Source: CALOFP01 sp942492635 (GTDB lineage: Bacteria; UBP6; UBA1177; CALOFP01). From it: DNA of 64,000 nucleotides. The position numbers were made by a program, and so were the translations under genes. Below, in pieces: positions 53,760 to 62,571 of this stretch; the stretch's first letter is position 1, and each line of letters begins with the position of its first letter. The notes beneath the pieces were generated by a model, which was given only the letters and a program-made list of their open reading frames with translations, was not told the origin of the DNA and did no database searches. The DNA is taken from assembly GCA_942492635.1 (NCBI GenBank), contig CALOFP010000002.1:620001-684000 (forward strand). The letters run 5' to 3'.

Positions 53760-54890
53760 ATGAAGAAGAAATTAAGTGTTATTACACTATTATTGCTGTT
53801 CCTTGTTTCTTGTGATGTTTCAAGAAATGCTACAGAAAAGGATGTGACGGATTCAAGCAATTCCTCGGGCGTAGATCTGGATCTTCCGCCGGTAGATCAG
53901 GATTTCGACAGTTCCACAGATGAAGATACAAACAAGCCGGATACTGATGATGACTCCTCTGTTGAGCCTGATGACAACTCTTCCGATGGTGACCCGTCAA
54001 ATGATGAAGAGGTTCCAACAGATGAAGAAACCTCTTCGGACAATGACTCTACAGATGGGGAAGAGAGTGATCTTGACAACGATACGGTGGAGCCTGCGGA
54101 TGAAGATGAAAGCGTTGATGACTCGGATCCTGTTGACCCGACAGACGAAACTATTTTCGACGACGTGGCTCATCTCAGCAATATCGATCTGTTGAAGGCT
54201 CTCTACAACAAAATCAAAGATCACAACGATCTCGGATACGATAGCGCAAGAACCCGTATGTTCAGTGAAATAGATGTACACGACGGCTTTGTGGAGTGTT
54301 ACTACACAGGAAGAAAGATAAAAGATCCCGGTGGAATTCCAAGTGCGACCTCACCGGAATATATGAATACCGAGCACAGCTGGCCAAAGTCACAGCTCAC
54401 TGGAGATGCAACAAGCGATATTCACCACCTTTTTCCGACAGATGCCAGATCCAACAGCAACAGGGGATCATACGATTTCGGAGAACCTGTTTCCGACTTT
54501 ATCGACATGAGCTGCAGCTGGAGCTGTGACGCATGGGGCATTTCAAATTGCATCTGTTCAACTGATCCCGGTTTCTCCAGAAGAGGCAGGGATTCAAGCG
54601 GCGATCTTGTTTTTGAAGTTCGACCTGAAAGAAGAGGCGACATAGCCAGAGCCCACTTCTACATGGTTGCCCGCTACAGATTTGATCCATATGTCGAAGC
54701 GGATGACAACAATCACAACGATGCCGGAAGCATTGACGATATTGAAGAGGCGTTCCTTCGAAAATGGCACAAGGAGGATCCGGTTGACGAAATAGAAAAA
54801 CGCCGGAACGATCTCATCGAGAAGTATCAGGGAAATAGGAATCCCTTTGTCGATCGCCCCGATTTTGTTGATAAGGTGAGTGATTTCTAA
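53760..54890 (+). CDS. acidic-stalk lipoprotein, endonuclease I family
   Basis: A 376-residue secreted nuclease on a lipid anchor. Signal ends FLVSC (Cys18). The Asp/Glu/Ser stalk spans about 22-130. The endonuclease I (EndA/Vvn) domain spans 140-370: YYTGRKIKDPGG, NTEHSWPKS (catalytic His206), SDIHHLFPTDARSNSNR and VFEVRPERRGDIARAHFYM. Cys-rich SCSWSCD...CICS inserts as in Vvn. GGGAGGG precedes the ATG; the frame runs 17 codons upstream of it. Extracellular DNA or RNA degradation at the cell surface is likely. Confidence 0.9.
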   Translation: MKKKLSVITLLLLFLVSCDVSRNATEKDVTDSSNSSGVDLDLPPVDQDFDSSTDEDTNKPDTDDDSSVEPDDNSSDGDPSNDEEVPTDEETSSDNDSTDGEESDLDNDTVEPADEDESVDDSDPVDPTDETIFDDVAHLSNIDLLKALYNKIKDHNDLGYDSARTRMFSEIDVHDGFVECYYTGRKIKDPGGIPSATSPEYMNTEHSWPKSQLTGDATSDIHHLFPTDARSNSNRGSYDFGEPVSDFIDMSCSWSCDAWGISNCICSTDPGFSRRGRDSSGDLVFEVRPERRGDIARAHFYMVARYRFDPYVEADDNNHNDAGSIDDIEEAFLRKWHKEDPVDEIEKRRNDLIEKYQGNRNPFVDRPDFVDKVSDF

Positions 54891-55030
54891 ATATATTTCT
54901 TCAGACGCAAGTCTACATTCAGGAAAATTATTTCTAATCTGTTGTTTTCTAGTTATATTGGGATAATATTTGTTTATTGTTGCCTTAATTGCATTAGTGT
55001 ATCGTTAGGGAAAATAGGGGGAGTAATTCA

Positions 55031-55447
55031 ATGAAAATAAAATTCGGTGATCTAGAAAATGCAGTTATGTTTGCAAGCTGTGGTGATTGGTGTCAGACCG
55101 GCGCAATGGTGAATCGGGAGAGTGGGGAAATTTATTATTTTAGTGACGAAGAGGGCATGCGTGATCCGCTTCCCGAAGATGCTTACACCGATAAATATAT
55201 TTCACTTCCTTCTGAAAGAGATCTGGGAATCGGTAGAGAGCAGATTTTCAGTTTTTCAAAAGAGAATGCCAAGGTCGATTTTGAGAAGGTCAGGAATATG
55301 TTCAATAGAAGAGGCGCCTTCGGTAATTTCAAGGATTACGTTTTTGACCTGGGTGTAATAGATGAGTGGTATGAGTATGAGAATAATGAGAAAAAACGCC
55401 TGATTCTCGAGTGGTGCGAAGAAAATGGAATAGCGATTGAGGAATAA
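55031..55447 (+). CDS. UPF0158 family protein
   Basis: A 138-residue protein fitting UPF0158. It has DLENAVMFASCGDWCQTGAM, ESGEIYYFSDEEG, YISLPSERDLGIGREQIFSF, GAFGNFKDYVFDLGVIDEWY and the end RLILEWCEENGIAIEE, which is the family's hallmark. No signal. GGGGGAG lies about 7 nt before the ATG. Function unknown. Convergent with the membrane-domain gene that follows. Confidence 0.85.
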   Translation: MKIKFGDLENAVMFASCGDWCQTGAMVNRESGEIYYFSDEEGMRDPLPEDAYTDKYISLPSERDLGIGREQIFSFSKENAKVDFEKVRNMFNRRGAFGNFKDYVFDLGVIDEWYEYENNEKKRLILEWCEENGIAIEE

Positions 55448-55459
55448 TTTACAGATAAA

Positions 55460-56455
55460 TTAAACTCTACCTTGGTCGATTCTGAAAGGAATATCGAGAG
55501 ATTTCATTTTTTCCAAAAACATTTCCCTTTCTTCTTCCTTTATATTTTCAAAATCGAAATTCATTTCCTTCTCGGGCTCTTTTGTATGGAGGTAGAAGTT
55601 GTTGCTCAATAACTCGAAACGATCAATGTCGCAGAAGTAGTATTTCCCTTCATAATTTCCGCTGTGAAGAATAATTGCTGAATCCGAAAGTGTTATAAAG
55701 GGCGTATCGGATTTTTTGAATTTTCGGGAAAATGAAGCAACTATCAGAAATATAGCAAAGGAGGAAATTTGGTAGAATCGAATATCTTTGAATAGGTCCA
55801 AACTACCTGATTCTACAGAAGCTCCTGTAGCTAATAGAGTAAAGAAGGCTAACAGTACGCACCCGACCCAAAACATAACCTTGTTCTTGAATGTTATTTT
55901 TTTATTGAGGTAATAAGTTTTCTCCAACGTTTTCTCCTGATTATCCTCTCTTGATCTTATTCTACCGGAATTAAACTCTTCAATTACCTCACGAAATCGC
56001 CCCTGATCCTCCTTCCTGATTTCTTTGAGATTAAGTTTTTTCGTTTTTTGGGGAGAGTTTAGATGTAAAGCAATCTGGTTTCCATCTATTTCAATTCGGT
56101 CGATATCATAGGTTCTGTATTTGCCGTTCCTAAATAAAGTTTCAATAATTACAAACTCATCCGTAATTGAAAAGACCGGACTGTTTTTTTTACTCAACTT
56201 TCTTCTAATCGGAGTGGCAAGAATCATGAGAACTCCAAAAAGTGGCCAGTATAGCTTAGCAATAGTAAAAATAGGATGATACTCTGGTAGAAAACGATGA
56301 ATTTTAATTTTCCAGAAGAATTTTATATTTTCATAATTTCTTGTGACAAAGTTGAAAACTATAAATAACAGAAAAGCAATGCCAATAAAAAGACGAACTT
56401 GTTCCGACGGTAGGAATTTGCGACTTCTGTAAAAAATGCCGGAGTTGGGATTCAT
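55460..56455 (-). CDS. double two-helix membrane protein with two PH-like domains (family copy 1+2)
   Basis: A 331-residue protein made of two consecutive units of one paralogous family. Each unit has two membrane helices and a soluble domain. Unit 1 (1-185): GIFYRSRKFLPSEQ start, FVIIETLFRNGKYRTYDIDR, LKEIRKEDQGRF. Unit 2 (190-331): LSDSAIILHSGNYEGKYYFC, FENIKEEEREMFLEKM. The soluble part resembles STM3941-type PH-like domains in layout (beta strands then KY.DI..IE and an end helix). The fusion shows that the domain duplicates. Function unknown. Confidence 0.65.
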   Translation of the reverse strand: MNPNSGIFYRSRKFLPSEQVRLFIGIAFLLFIVFNFVTRNYENIKFFWKIKIHRFLPEYHPIFTIAKLYWPLFGVLMILATPIRRKLSKKNSPVFSITDEFVIIETLFRNGKYRTYDIDRIEIDGNQIALHLNSPQKTKKLNLKEIRKEDQGRFREVIEEFNSGRIRSREDNQEKTLEKTYYLNKKITFKNKVMFWVGCVLLAFFTLLATGASVESGSLDLFKDIRFYQISSFAIFLIVASFSRKFKKSDTPFITLSDSAIILHSGNYEGKYYFCDIDRFELLSNNFYLHTKEPEKEMNFDFENIKEEEREMFLEKMKSLDIPFRIDQGRV

Positions 56456-56675
56456 GAAGCAAGCCTCATTCAGAAATTAAAAAAAAAGAAAAATTGCGAA
56501 GTGTATTTTCAATCTATTGATTTATTAAAATCCTTTTATCTTATGTCAATTTAGCATACATTTTGAGAAGAGTGTAGAAAAAAATGACATGTGAAAATTT
56601 AAATTATTTGAGTCTGCCATCGAATATTTATGATTTAAACAAATGAAGATAATTCTTTCGACTGATGTTTACAGG

Positions 56676-57122
56676 TTAACTTGTTTCGTGGTTGAATTTT
56701 ATACCGAGATTCTTTATCTGTTCTGTAAAGGCATTTCGCTCATCTTTTTTTATATTTGCGAAGTCGTAGAAAATTGGTTTCTCCCTTTCTTTAATAAATA
56801 TCTGGAGAGTGATCTCGACAAGTTCCATTCGTTCTATTTCGGCAAAAGGGATTTCAATTTTCGTATTAATATCATCGACAAGTATGGATTCTTTTCCAAT
56901 TGTTACAGCCGCCTTGTTTTTTAATTTGGTTTTCCGCTGAATAATTCCAACCGATGTCTTGTAAAAAAGAAAAACCATCAGGACCGTAGGAACAATTTTG
57001 TAACCTCCTGTGACGGTAGCGGAGATGAAGAAGATCAGGGAGATGGCGGTAGCTATAATCATCCAGATGTTTTTCATTGAAAGATCCGTGTTAAAGTAGA
57101 AAATTGTTTCTTTTGACTCCAT
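56676..57122 (-). CDS. two-helix PH-like membrane protein (family copy 3)
   Basis: A 148-residue protein with the family N-terminus ESKETIFYFNTDLS, two membrane helices (about 18-35 and 40-58) and a PH-like domain: TIGKESILVDDIN, IEIPFAEIERMELVEITLQI, YDFANIKKDERNAFTEQIKN. AGGAGG lies 5 nt before the ATG. It is the most diverged copy, lacking the GKY.K.DI phrase. Function unknown. Confidence 0.65.
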   Translation of the reverse strand: MESKETIFYFNTDLSMKNIWMIIATAISLIFFISATVTGGYKIVPTVLMVFLFYKTSVGIIQRKTKLKNKAAVTIGKESILVDDINTKIEIPFAEIERMELVEITLQIFIKEREKPIFYDFANIKKDERNAFTEQIKNLGIKFNHETS

Positions 57123-57545
57123 GGAATCCTCCTTTAATTATTCGAAAACTGATTTGATATTTTATAAAGTTTATCAAATGTAAAGTTTTTGTCAACTATT
57201 ACTCATTAAAATGTTTGGTCTATCTCAATAAAACTGACAAGATAGCCAAGGTTTTCTATGAAAACTATTATCTCGGGCAAATCCTATTGGATAACAGTGA
57301 TCGTTGGTTGTTGGAAGAACGGCTCTTTCTATTGTGTTCTGTGGATGAAATGTCTTCTAAGGGTCTGATAATACTGTTTTTCTGTGCCTGTTTTCATAGG
57401 GATAATAGATTTTTATCTTTGGAGTGGATATTGAAAAATTTGATATACCAAGGTTAAGTTTTTGAAAATATTAATTAAAAATCAACTCACATGTTGCCGT
57501 CAATCTTAAGATGTAATATCGCTTTTTCTATAATATTAATTTCAC

Positions 57546-57574
57546 TTGACTTTCATATTAAATCTTAATAATAA
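57546..57574 (+). promoter_or_regulatory. promoter for coiled-coil exported protein
   Basis: TTGACT (57546-57551), 17 bp, TAATAA (57569-57574), about 85 bp before the start codon. The rest of the gap 57123-57545 is AT-rich; a plus-strand frame there (57215-57457) has no start site and is rejected. Confidence 0.45.
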
Positions 57575-57659
57575 TAGGGTTGTTTTGTGTTTTGCTATTG
57601 TATATTTAAAACATAAAACAAGAAAGTTGTGTTGGTTAATTATTTATTAATGGGGGGTT

Positions 57660-59174
57660 ATGAGAAAGCGTATGGTTAGAACCACTTTGCTTTTTACTCT
57701 TTTGGGGATCTTATTTCAGACAAATCTGATTGCTGTCAACAAGAGTACTCAGCAAAAGTACATGGGGCGTGCTGAAAAGAAAACTCAGCGTGCAGTCAAG
57801 AACTATGTGAACGAGAAAAATCGGGATGAAAAGAAAACTCAGCGTACAATTGCTAGTTATGCCAAGTACATAGAACGTGCTGAAAAAAAATTTAAAAAAG
57901 CTGAGAATGCAAAAAATGCTGCATCTGCCTTCAGAAAATGTTCAAAAGATGTCGAAGCACTTAACAAGCGTTACGACAAGTTCTCAGATGAAATCAAGGA
58001 GAATTCCGAGATTAAGAAACTCCGGGAGAGACATCTCGTAATGCAGAAAAAGCTTTCCGATATGGAATCCCTGGCAACAGTGGAAAAGATCGTCACGCCA
58101 TACAAAAGAAAGCTTGAAAAAATGGAGGCGAAATTCGGCAAAACGGAAAACGACAACGCCCACAGCTCGTTTTTGGAACAGTTGGCTATTCTTGGTAGGA
58201 TTTATGACAACATTTCGGAAGAAAACAGGACCATTCCGGAGATAGTCGCTCTTAAAAAACGTCATGACGAACTGATACAGAAGCAGAAAGATATGGCCTC
58301 AGGTCATAAGAAGAGAATCGAAGATGATAAAGCTAAATCAAGGCTTGCAAGTGAATACAAAAAGAAGGCTCAATCACTTCCCTTTAATCTGCTGGTTGCG
58401 GGAAAGAACAACAAAGCGTTAAGACCCATGGATATCGAAAGGCTTGATAAAAGAATGGCCGATTTCAAGATATTTGCTGATGAATGCGAAGGAAAATATG
58501 CTGAGCCTGCCGCAACAAGTATGAGTTTCGGTGACGGCTATAAGGCGAATGAGGTAGCTGAGCTTGCCAAAAACAGGGTGCAGTACAGAAACCAGCTTTC
58601 TTTTGCAACTTACAAGGCTTTCCTTGATGACAAAATTAAAAGAACTGAAAATACAATAGAGGAATTCAGGAAGAATAAATTTCTCTCTCCGACAGTTCTT
58701 GATCGTTTTCTCTATAAATATGATGAATACTGCAATGTCATCATCAAAACAGTGACAGAGGCGTACAAATCGGTTGGAAAGGATGCTCCTGAAGAGTCAT
58801 TTAAAAAGCTGAGAAATATGAAAGCCACTTTCAAAAAGGTTCTGAAACAGGTAGTTGCCGGGCAAAAATGGAGTGACTCAAAATATGGAAAAGTTTCAGT
58901 TCCGTTCAAAAATCGTTCTGGAAAAGTTGCAGGCAAAATGGGAATGCAGCTCAGGAATGTCGGACTTTACGGAGATTCATGGTATATCGAAAAAAATGAT
59001 TACGGTATTCCTCTTAAAAAGTACGCAGGCGGATTTATCCTTCTGAAAAATAAGAAGGAATCCTTCTGTCGTAAATACAGTGTAAAATTTATAAGAGTTT
59101 ACGATGGAAACAAGTATGAACCTGCTTCTGCAGTAAGTATTGTTCCGACAGTCGGCCCTGTTCAGTGTAAGTAA
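57660..59174 (+). CDS. exported coiled-coil protein of unknown function
   Basis: A 504-residue protein. A signal peptide (1-25, LLFTLLGILFQTNLIAV) precedes a Lys/Glu-rich coiled coil (about 35-240) with an internal repeat: RAEKKTQRAVKNYVNEKN and RDEKKTQRTIASYAKYIE. A helical middle part and a C-terminal beta-rich region (about 400-504) follow: VSVPFKNRSGKVAGKMG, LRNVGLYGDSWYIEKNDYG. GGGGGG lies just before the ATG. It sits alone between two groups of family genes on the other strand. I do not recognise the family. Confidence 0.65.
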   Translation: MRKRMVRTTLLFTLLGILFQTNLIAVNKSTQQKYMGRAEKKTQRAVKNYVNEKNRDEKKTQRTIASYAKYIERAEKKFKKAENAKNAASAFRKCSKDVEALNKRYDKFSDEIKENSEIKKLRERHLVMQKKLSDMESLATVEKIVTPYKRKLEKMEAKFGKTENDNAHSSFLEQLAILGRIYDNISEENRTIPEIVALKKRHDELIQKQKDMASGHKKRIEDDKAKSRLASEYKKKAQSLPFNLLVAGKNNKALRPMDIERLDKRMADFKIFADECEGKYAEPAATSMSFGDGYKANEVAELAKNRVQYRNQLSFATYKAFLDDKIKRTENTIEEFRKNKFLSPTVLDRFLYKYDEYCNVIIKTVTEAYKSVGKDAPEESFKKLRNMKATFKKVLKQVVAGQKWSDSKYGKVSVPFKNRSGKVAGKMGMQLRNVGLYGDSWYIEKNDYGIPLKKYAGGFILLKNKKESFCRKYSVKFIRVYDGNKYEPASAVSIVPTVGPVQCK

Positions 59175-59364
59175 GGGTTTCATAAAAACCGATTCAGGAA
59201 TTAGGGTTAGGGCGAATCGGAAGCTCATGTAACTCTCTTTTCTATCGATATCGTTCGGCATCTTGTAAAATTTCCAGTCATCAATAGAATATTTAATCAC
59301 AGAATGATGAAATGTAGTTCCTGGATCTGCATCTCCGCATGTTTTTTACAATAGTAGGATAACA

Positions 59365-59844
59365 ATGAAATACTACACAAGATTCAACACATCTCTCTGC
59401 AAAATTATCCTGGTGGGAAATGAAGAGGGAATTTCCAATCTTCATCTCAATACAGGTGAATGCAAAAGGGTTTTCGAAATTTCTGAAGATTGGGTTCGCA
59501 ACGACTCTTTTTTTAAAAATGCCGTGGAACAGGTCATGGAATACTGTGAAGGAAAACGAAAAGAGTTTAACCTTCTTCTAAATCCTGAAGGAACCGATTT
59601 CCAGAAGCGAGTGTGGAAGGCCCTTAGCCGGATTCCCTACGGAGAAGTGAGAAGCTACAAGGATATAGCAGTTGAGATTGGAAATGAAAAGGCGTGCCGC
59701 GCAGTAGGCATGGCAAATTCAAAAAATCCCATTCCTCTGATCGTTCCATGCCATCGAGTCGTCGGTGCAAACGGCAAACTGGTTGGATTTGCTCTCGGAT
59801 TGGAGGTTAAGAAGAAATTGCTTGATCTGGAGGGGATTTCCTAA
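59365..59844 (+). CDS. ogt: methylated-DNA-protein cysteine methyltransferase
   Basis: A 159-residue O6-alkylguanine DNA alkyltransferase. The active-site motif IPLIVPCHRVVGANGKLVGF has the acceptor Cys129 in PCHRV. The helix-turn-helix part is FQKRVWKALSRIPYGEVRSY with KDIA. An N-terminal domain of about 80 residues is present. It repairs O6-alkylguanine by irreversible transfer to the cysteine. GGAT is the only weak ribosome-binding site before the ATG. Small-type MGMT (Ogt) length. Confidence 0.92.
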   Translation: MKYYTRFNTSLCKIILVGNEEGISNLHLNTGECKRVFEISEDWVRNDSFFKNAVEQVMEYCEGKRKEFNLLLNPEGTDFQKRVWKALSRIPYGEVRSYKDIAVEIGNEKACRAVGMANSKNPIPLIVPCHRVVGANGKLVGFALGLEVKKKLLDLEGIS

Positions 59845-59923
59845 GCTATTTTCAATAGATATATGCAGATGAACAAAGACTTGAATTATCACGGTTGTGT
59901 GTATCTGGTGTTGTTTTTATATG

Positions 59924-60391
59924 TTAGTTCAAGCCCCAGTTGGTTTTTTCAATCTTAAAATTTTCGCTGAGTTCCTTCACCTTTTCAAGGAAGAGTTCCT
60001 GATCCTCATTTATAATCTCTTCAGCGGAAAAGGAAACCTGCTTTTCAGGATTGATCAGGAAAAATGTAATAATATCATTGAACATTTCTATACTGGCTAT
60101 ATCATTCTTTAGGTATTTCCCCTTATGAAAGCCATTGTGAATAATGAAATATTCTTCCGAGAAAGTAAAAACAGGCGTGTTGTTTTCTGTAAATTTTCTT
60201 TTTATAAGTTTGTAGGTATCTTTTATGAAGAAAATAAAAAGGACTATGTATGAATGCCAAGAATCATATGCTATTCTTAAGAATAAAAAAAGAGAAATGC
60301 CAATTAAAAAGAATAGTACGTTAAAGAGAGACCATCTTTCGGATTGTGAGAAGTTATTGTTGTGGTAAAAAATTGTTTCGGTAGAACTCAC
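59924..60391 (-). CDS. two-helix PH-like membrane protein (family copy 4)
   Basis: A 155-residue protein. A GTG start at 60391 with GGAGG at good spacing is required; the upstream ATG is in another frame. It has the family start SSTETIFYHNNNFSQSER, two membrane helices (about 20-38, 44-58), then FTFSEEYFIIHNGFHKGKYL, NDIASIEMFNDIITFF and EEIINEDQELFLEKVKEL. Closest to copy 5. Function unknown. Confidence 0.65.
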   Translation of the reverse strand: MSSTETIFYHNNNFSQSERWSLFNVLFFLIGISLFLFLRIAYDSWHSYIVLFIFFIKDTYKLIKRKFTENNTPVFTFSEEYFIIHNGFHKGKYLKNDIASIEMFNDIITFFLINPEKQVSFSAEEIINEDQELFLEKVKELSENFKIEKTNWGLN

Positions 60392-60438
60392 TGCTGTATT
60401 CCTCCATGTAAGAAGTTATAGTTTCAAGAATATCTGAA

Positions 60439-60924
60439 TCATTTAAAGATATCACTTGTCATTTCCAGTGATTTTTCAAATTTAAAATTCGTACTCAGTT
60501 TTTTTATTTCAGCCATAAAGAGTTCTCGGTCCTCTTTTACGATTTCTTGAGGGTTAAAGGAAACCTTTTTTTCCGGATTGACCATGAAGAATTTTACCGA
60601 ATCGTTAGATGCTTCTATCTTTTCAATATCTCTTTTCAAGTATTTTCCTTTATCTGAATCTTCATGAATGATGAAATATTCATCTGAAACTGTAAAAGTC
60701 GGTTTGTTGTTACGTGAGAATTTCCTTTTAACTACAATGGAAATAAGAAATGAAACACCAAAGATACGGTAGATTATGTCTTTCCAATTAGATTCGATAT
60801 CTGTCAAATTTATATATGTCAGTATAGTAAAGATTATCAAGACTGGAATGCTTGCCCAGAGCAAAACTTTTTCTGAGGTTGAAAAGTTATTGTTGTGATA
60901 GAAAATTGTTTCTTTCGATTTCAT
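60439..60924 (-). CDS. two-helix PH-like membrane protein (family copy 5)
   Basis: A 161-residue protein. Start ATG 60924 with AAGGA upstream. MKSKETIFYHNNNFSTSEK, two membrane helices (about 20-38, 52-68), then FTVSDEYFIIHEDSDKGKYL, RDIEKIEASNDSVKFF and QEIVKEDRELFMAEIKKL. Very similar to copy 4 with the same motif order, so a recent duplication. The pair is arranged head to tail with 47 bp between. Function unknown. Confidence 0.65.
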   Translation of the reverse strand: MKSKETIFYHNNNFSTSEKVLLWASIPVLIIFTILTYINLTDIESNWKDIIYRIFGVSFLISIVVKRKFSRNNKPTFTVSDEYFIIHEDSDKGKYLKRDIEKIEASNDSVKFFMVNPEKKVSFNPQEIVKEDRELFMAEIKKLSTNFKFEKSLEMTSDIFK

Positions 60925-61004
60925 GACACTATTCCTTTAATGTAACGGTTGCGTAATTGTTGAGGTTCAATGTTGGCATGTGATAATGTTGTCATTTGAT
61001 AAAA

Positions 61005-61520
61005 TTAAAGTTTGGAGACTTTTTCTGCAAAAGTATTTGCCTGAACAAGACTCTGGTCAATATGTAGATCGACATTGAATTGTTTTAAAATATTAATGAA
61101 TTCGTCTCTTTCTTCTTCTTTGATATGTTCAAAATCGAAGTAGATTTTATCTTCGACATCCTTTAGAAAAATATCAAGGTTGTTGCTGACGAGTTCGATG
61201 CGGTGAATTTTTCGGATGTAGTATCTACCTTTGTACTTTCCTCTGTGAATTTCCAGATAACCACAGCCTATTGTGAAAACCGGCTTATCTTTTTTCACAA
61301 GAAATCGCTTCAGCAATACAAAAGCCGGAAAAATAAGGCCGAGTAAACGCCATACAACGGGAGGTAAATCCAATTCATCCGTTGAATAACCAAGACTCAT
61401 GAAAAGAAAGAGGTATAGAAATAAGATTAAAAGAAATGCGAAAAGATATCTTAAAAATTTTCCGTATTCATTAATTGTTGCTTCGGGATTCGGATAAAAA
61501 ATTCTGATTTCCGGAACCAT
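61005..61520 (-). CDS. two-helix PH-like membrane protein (family copy 6)
   Basis: A 171-residue protein. It starts MVPEIRIFYPNPEATINEY, with a weak ribosome-binding site. Two membrane helices (about 22-45 and 55-68) are followed by FTIGCGYLEIHRGKYKGRYY, RKIHRIELVSNNLDIFLKD and FEHIKEEERDEFINIL. The last part, IDQSLVQ, resembles the IDQGRV end of the double protein at 55460, so it belongs to that subgroup. Function unknown. Confidence 0.65.
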   Translation of the reverse strand: MVPEIRIFYPNPEATINEYGKFLRYLFAFLLILFLYLFLFMSLGYSTDELDLPPVVWRLLGLIFPAFVLLKRFLVKKDKPVFTIGCGYLEIHRGKYKGRYYIRKIHRIELVSNNLDIFLKDVEDKIYFDFEHIKEEERDEFINILKQFNVDLHIDQSLVQANTFAEKVSKL

Positions 61521-61726
61521 TATAATTTACCTATGGTCGAAAAACGGTTTGTAAAAATAAAAAATCTGAAATTTTAAATCGTTTTTCCAAACGAAATATT
61601 GCGATACACGATAGTAATATATTAAATACAAAGTAGTTGTCAAAATAATGTTTTTTTCATTGATTTTAAAAATAGCTGGAATGTCTTTTCCAGATCTGTG
61701 TGGTTGAGTAGGGTTAGATAGTATTG

Positions 61727-62560
61727 TTAAAATGTTATGGAGCGGGCGTCTTCCAGTGACTGTTTGATCAGTCTGTCGCAATCCTTCTCGGATAGAGCTG
61801 TTTTCTTTTTACACAGATCGATGGCCCGATCGGCTCCGAGATCTTCAAAGTATGAATCGATTACGGAAACAATACTCAAAGGAATCTGGACAGACTCGCT
61901 TGTGTGGTGTCCGTTTATTGAAGTTGTGAGATAGTCGGGGAGATTCCACTGTTTTGCCATGACCGCGCCGACAATCTGGTGGTCGACGGAAAGGTGTTTT
62001 CTCTCAGGATTAATTATTGAATCTTCGGGGTTTGCTGAAAATTCGTCGACGACGGTTTTGTATTTCTTATCCTGTGCTTTGAGAATAAAAAGAACTCCAA
62101 TATCCTGTAGAAGTCCGGCTGTAAAGCACTGTTCGCTGCATGGAAGTGAAAGCTCCTCGGCCAGTTTTCTTGCCGTAACCGCTCTCGCAATTGCCGTGGA
62201 CCAGTAACTCTCGAAGTTAAACCATGAGGACAAAATGTCCGAAAGGGAATTTTTTACGCTGTGTGAGAGAACTATTGCCTCAATCCTTGCCTTGCCCAAA
62301 AGGGCGGTCGCCTGCTTGAGATCTTCAACCCGGTGGCGAAGCCCGAAGGCAGCTGAATTTACAAGCTTGAAAAGAGAAACGACAAGGGCAGGATCATATT
62401 GAATTTCTTTTGCAATTTCTTTTGATGAGATTTCGGGTTTTCTTAAAAGGGAGAGAATGCTCATTGATTTCGACGGGAGCATCGGAAGATTGTTTTCCTT
62501 GAACATGGATTTTAATCGCAGAATAAGAATCTTTTTATCGATAGCTCTGAAAAGTCCCAA
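61727..62560 (-). CDS. HDOD domain protein
   Basis: A 277-residue protein dominated by an HDOD domain (about 15-225). It has LPMLPSKSMSILSLLRKPEI, EIQYDPALVVSLFKLVNSAA, FTAGLLQDIGVLFI, VDHQIVGAVMAKQWNLPDYL and INGHHTSES. The HD-like positions carry QD instead of HD in part of the site, usual for HDOD, which is considered non-catalytic and links to regulation of motility or virulence. TTG start at 62560 is indicated by AGGAGG five bases upstream. The preceding channel gene ends 11 bp away, so both are probably one transcript. Confidence 0.85.
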   Translation of the reverse strand: MGLFRAIDKKILILRLKSMFKENNLPMLPSKSMSILSLLRKPEISSKEIAKEIQYDPALVVSLFKLVNSAAFGLRHRVEDLKQATALLGKARIEAIVLSHSVKNSLSDILSSWFNFESYWSTAIARAVTARKLAEELSLPCSEQCFTAGLLQDIGVLFILKAQDKKYKTVVDEFSANPEDSIINPERKHLSVDHQIVGAVMAKQWNLPDYLTTSINGHHTSESVQIPLSIVSVIDSYFEDLGADRAIDLCKKKTALSEKDCDRLIKQSLEDARSITF

Positions 62561-62571
62561 ATCAACCTCCT

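Noticed and set aside
57215..57457. 80-codon plus-strand frame
   Set aside because: No ribosome-binding site or real start codon, random-looking hydrophobic product, AT-rich gap.
59189..59220. Terminator after the coiled-coil gene
   Set aside because: CCGATTC/GAATCGG could pair over an 18-nt loop, but the stem is short and no T tract follows; the TTAGGGTTAGGG in the loop is just two chance copies.
61527..61781. 84-codon minus-strand frame next to HDOD
   Set aside because: It overlaps the HDOD 3' end in another frame and has no start signal or motif.
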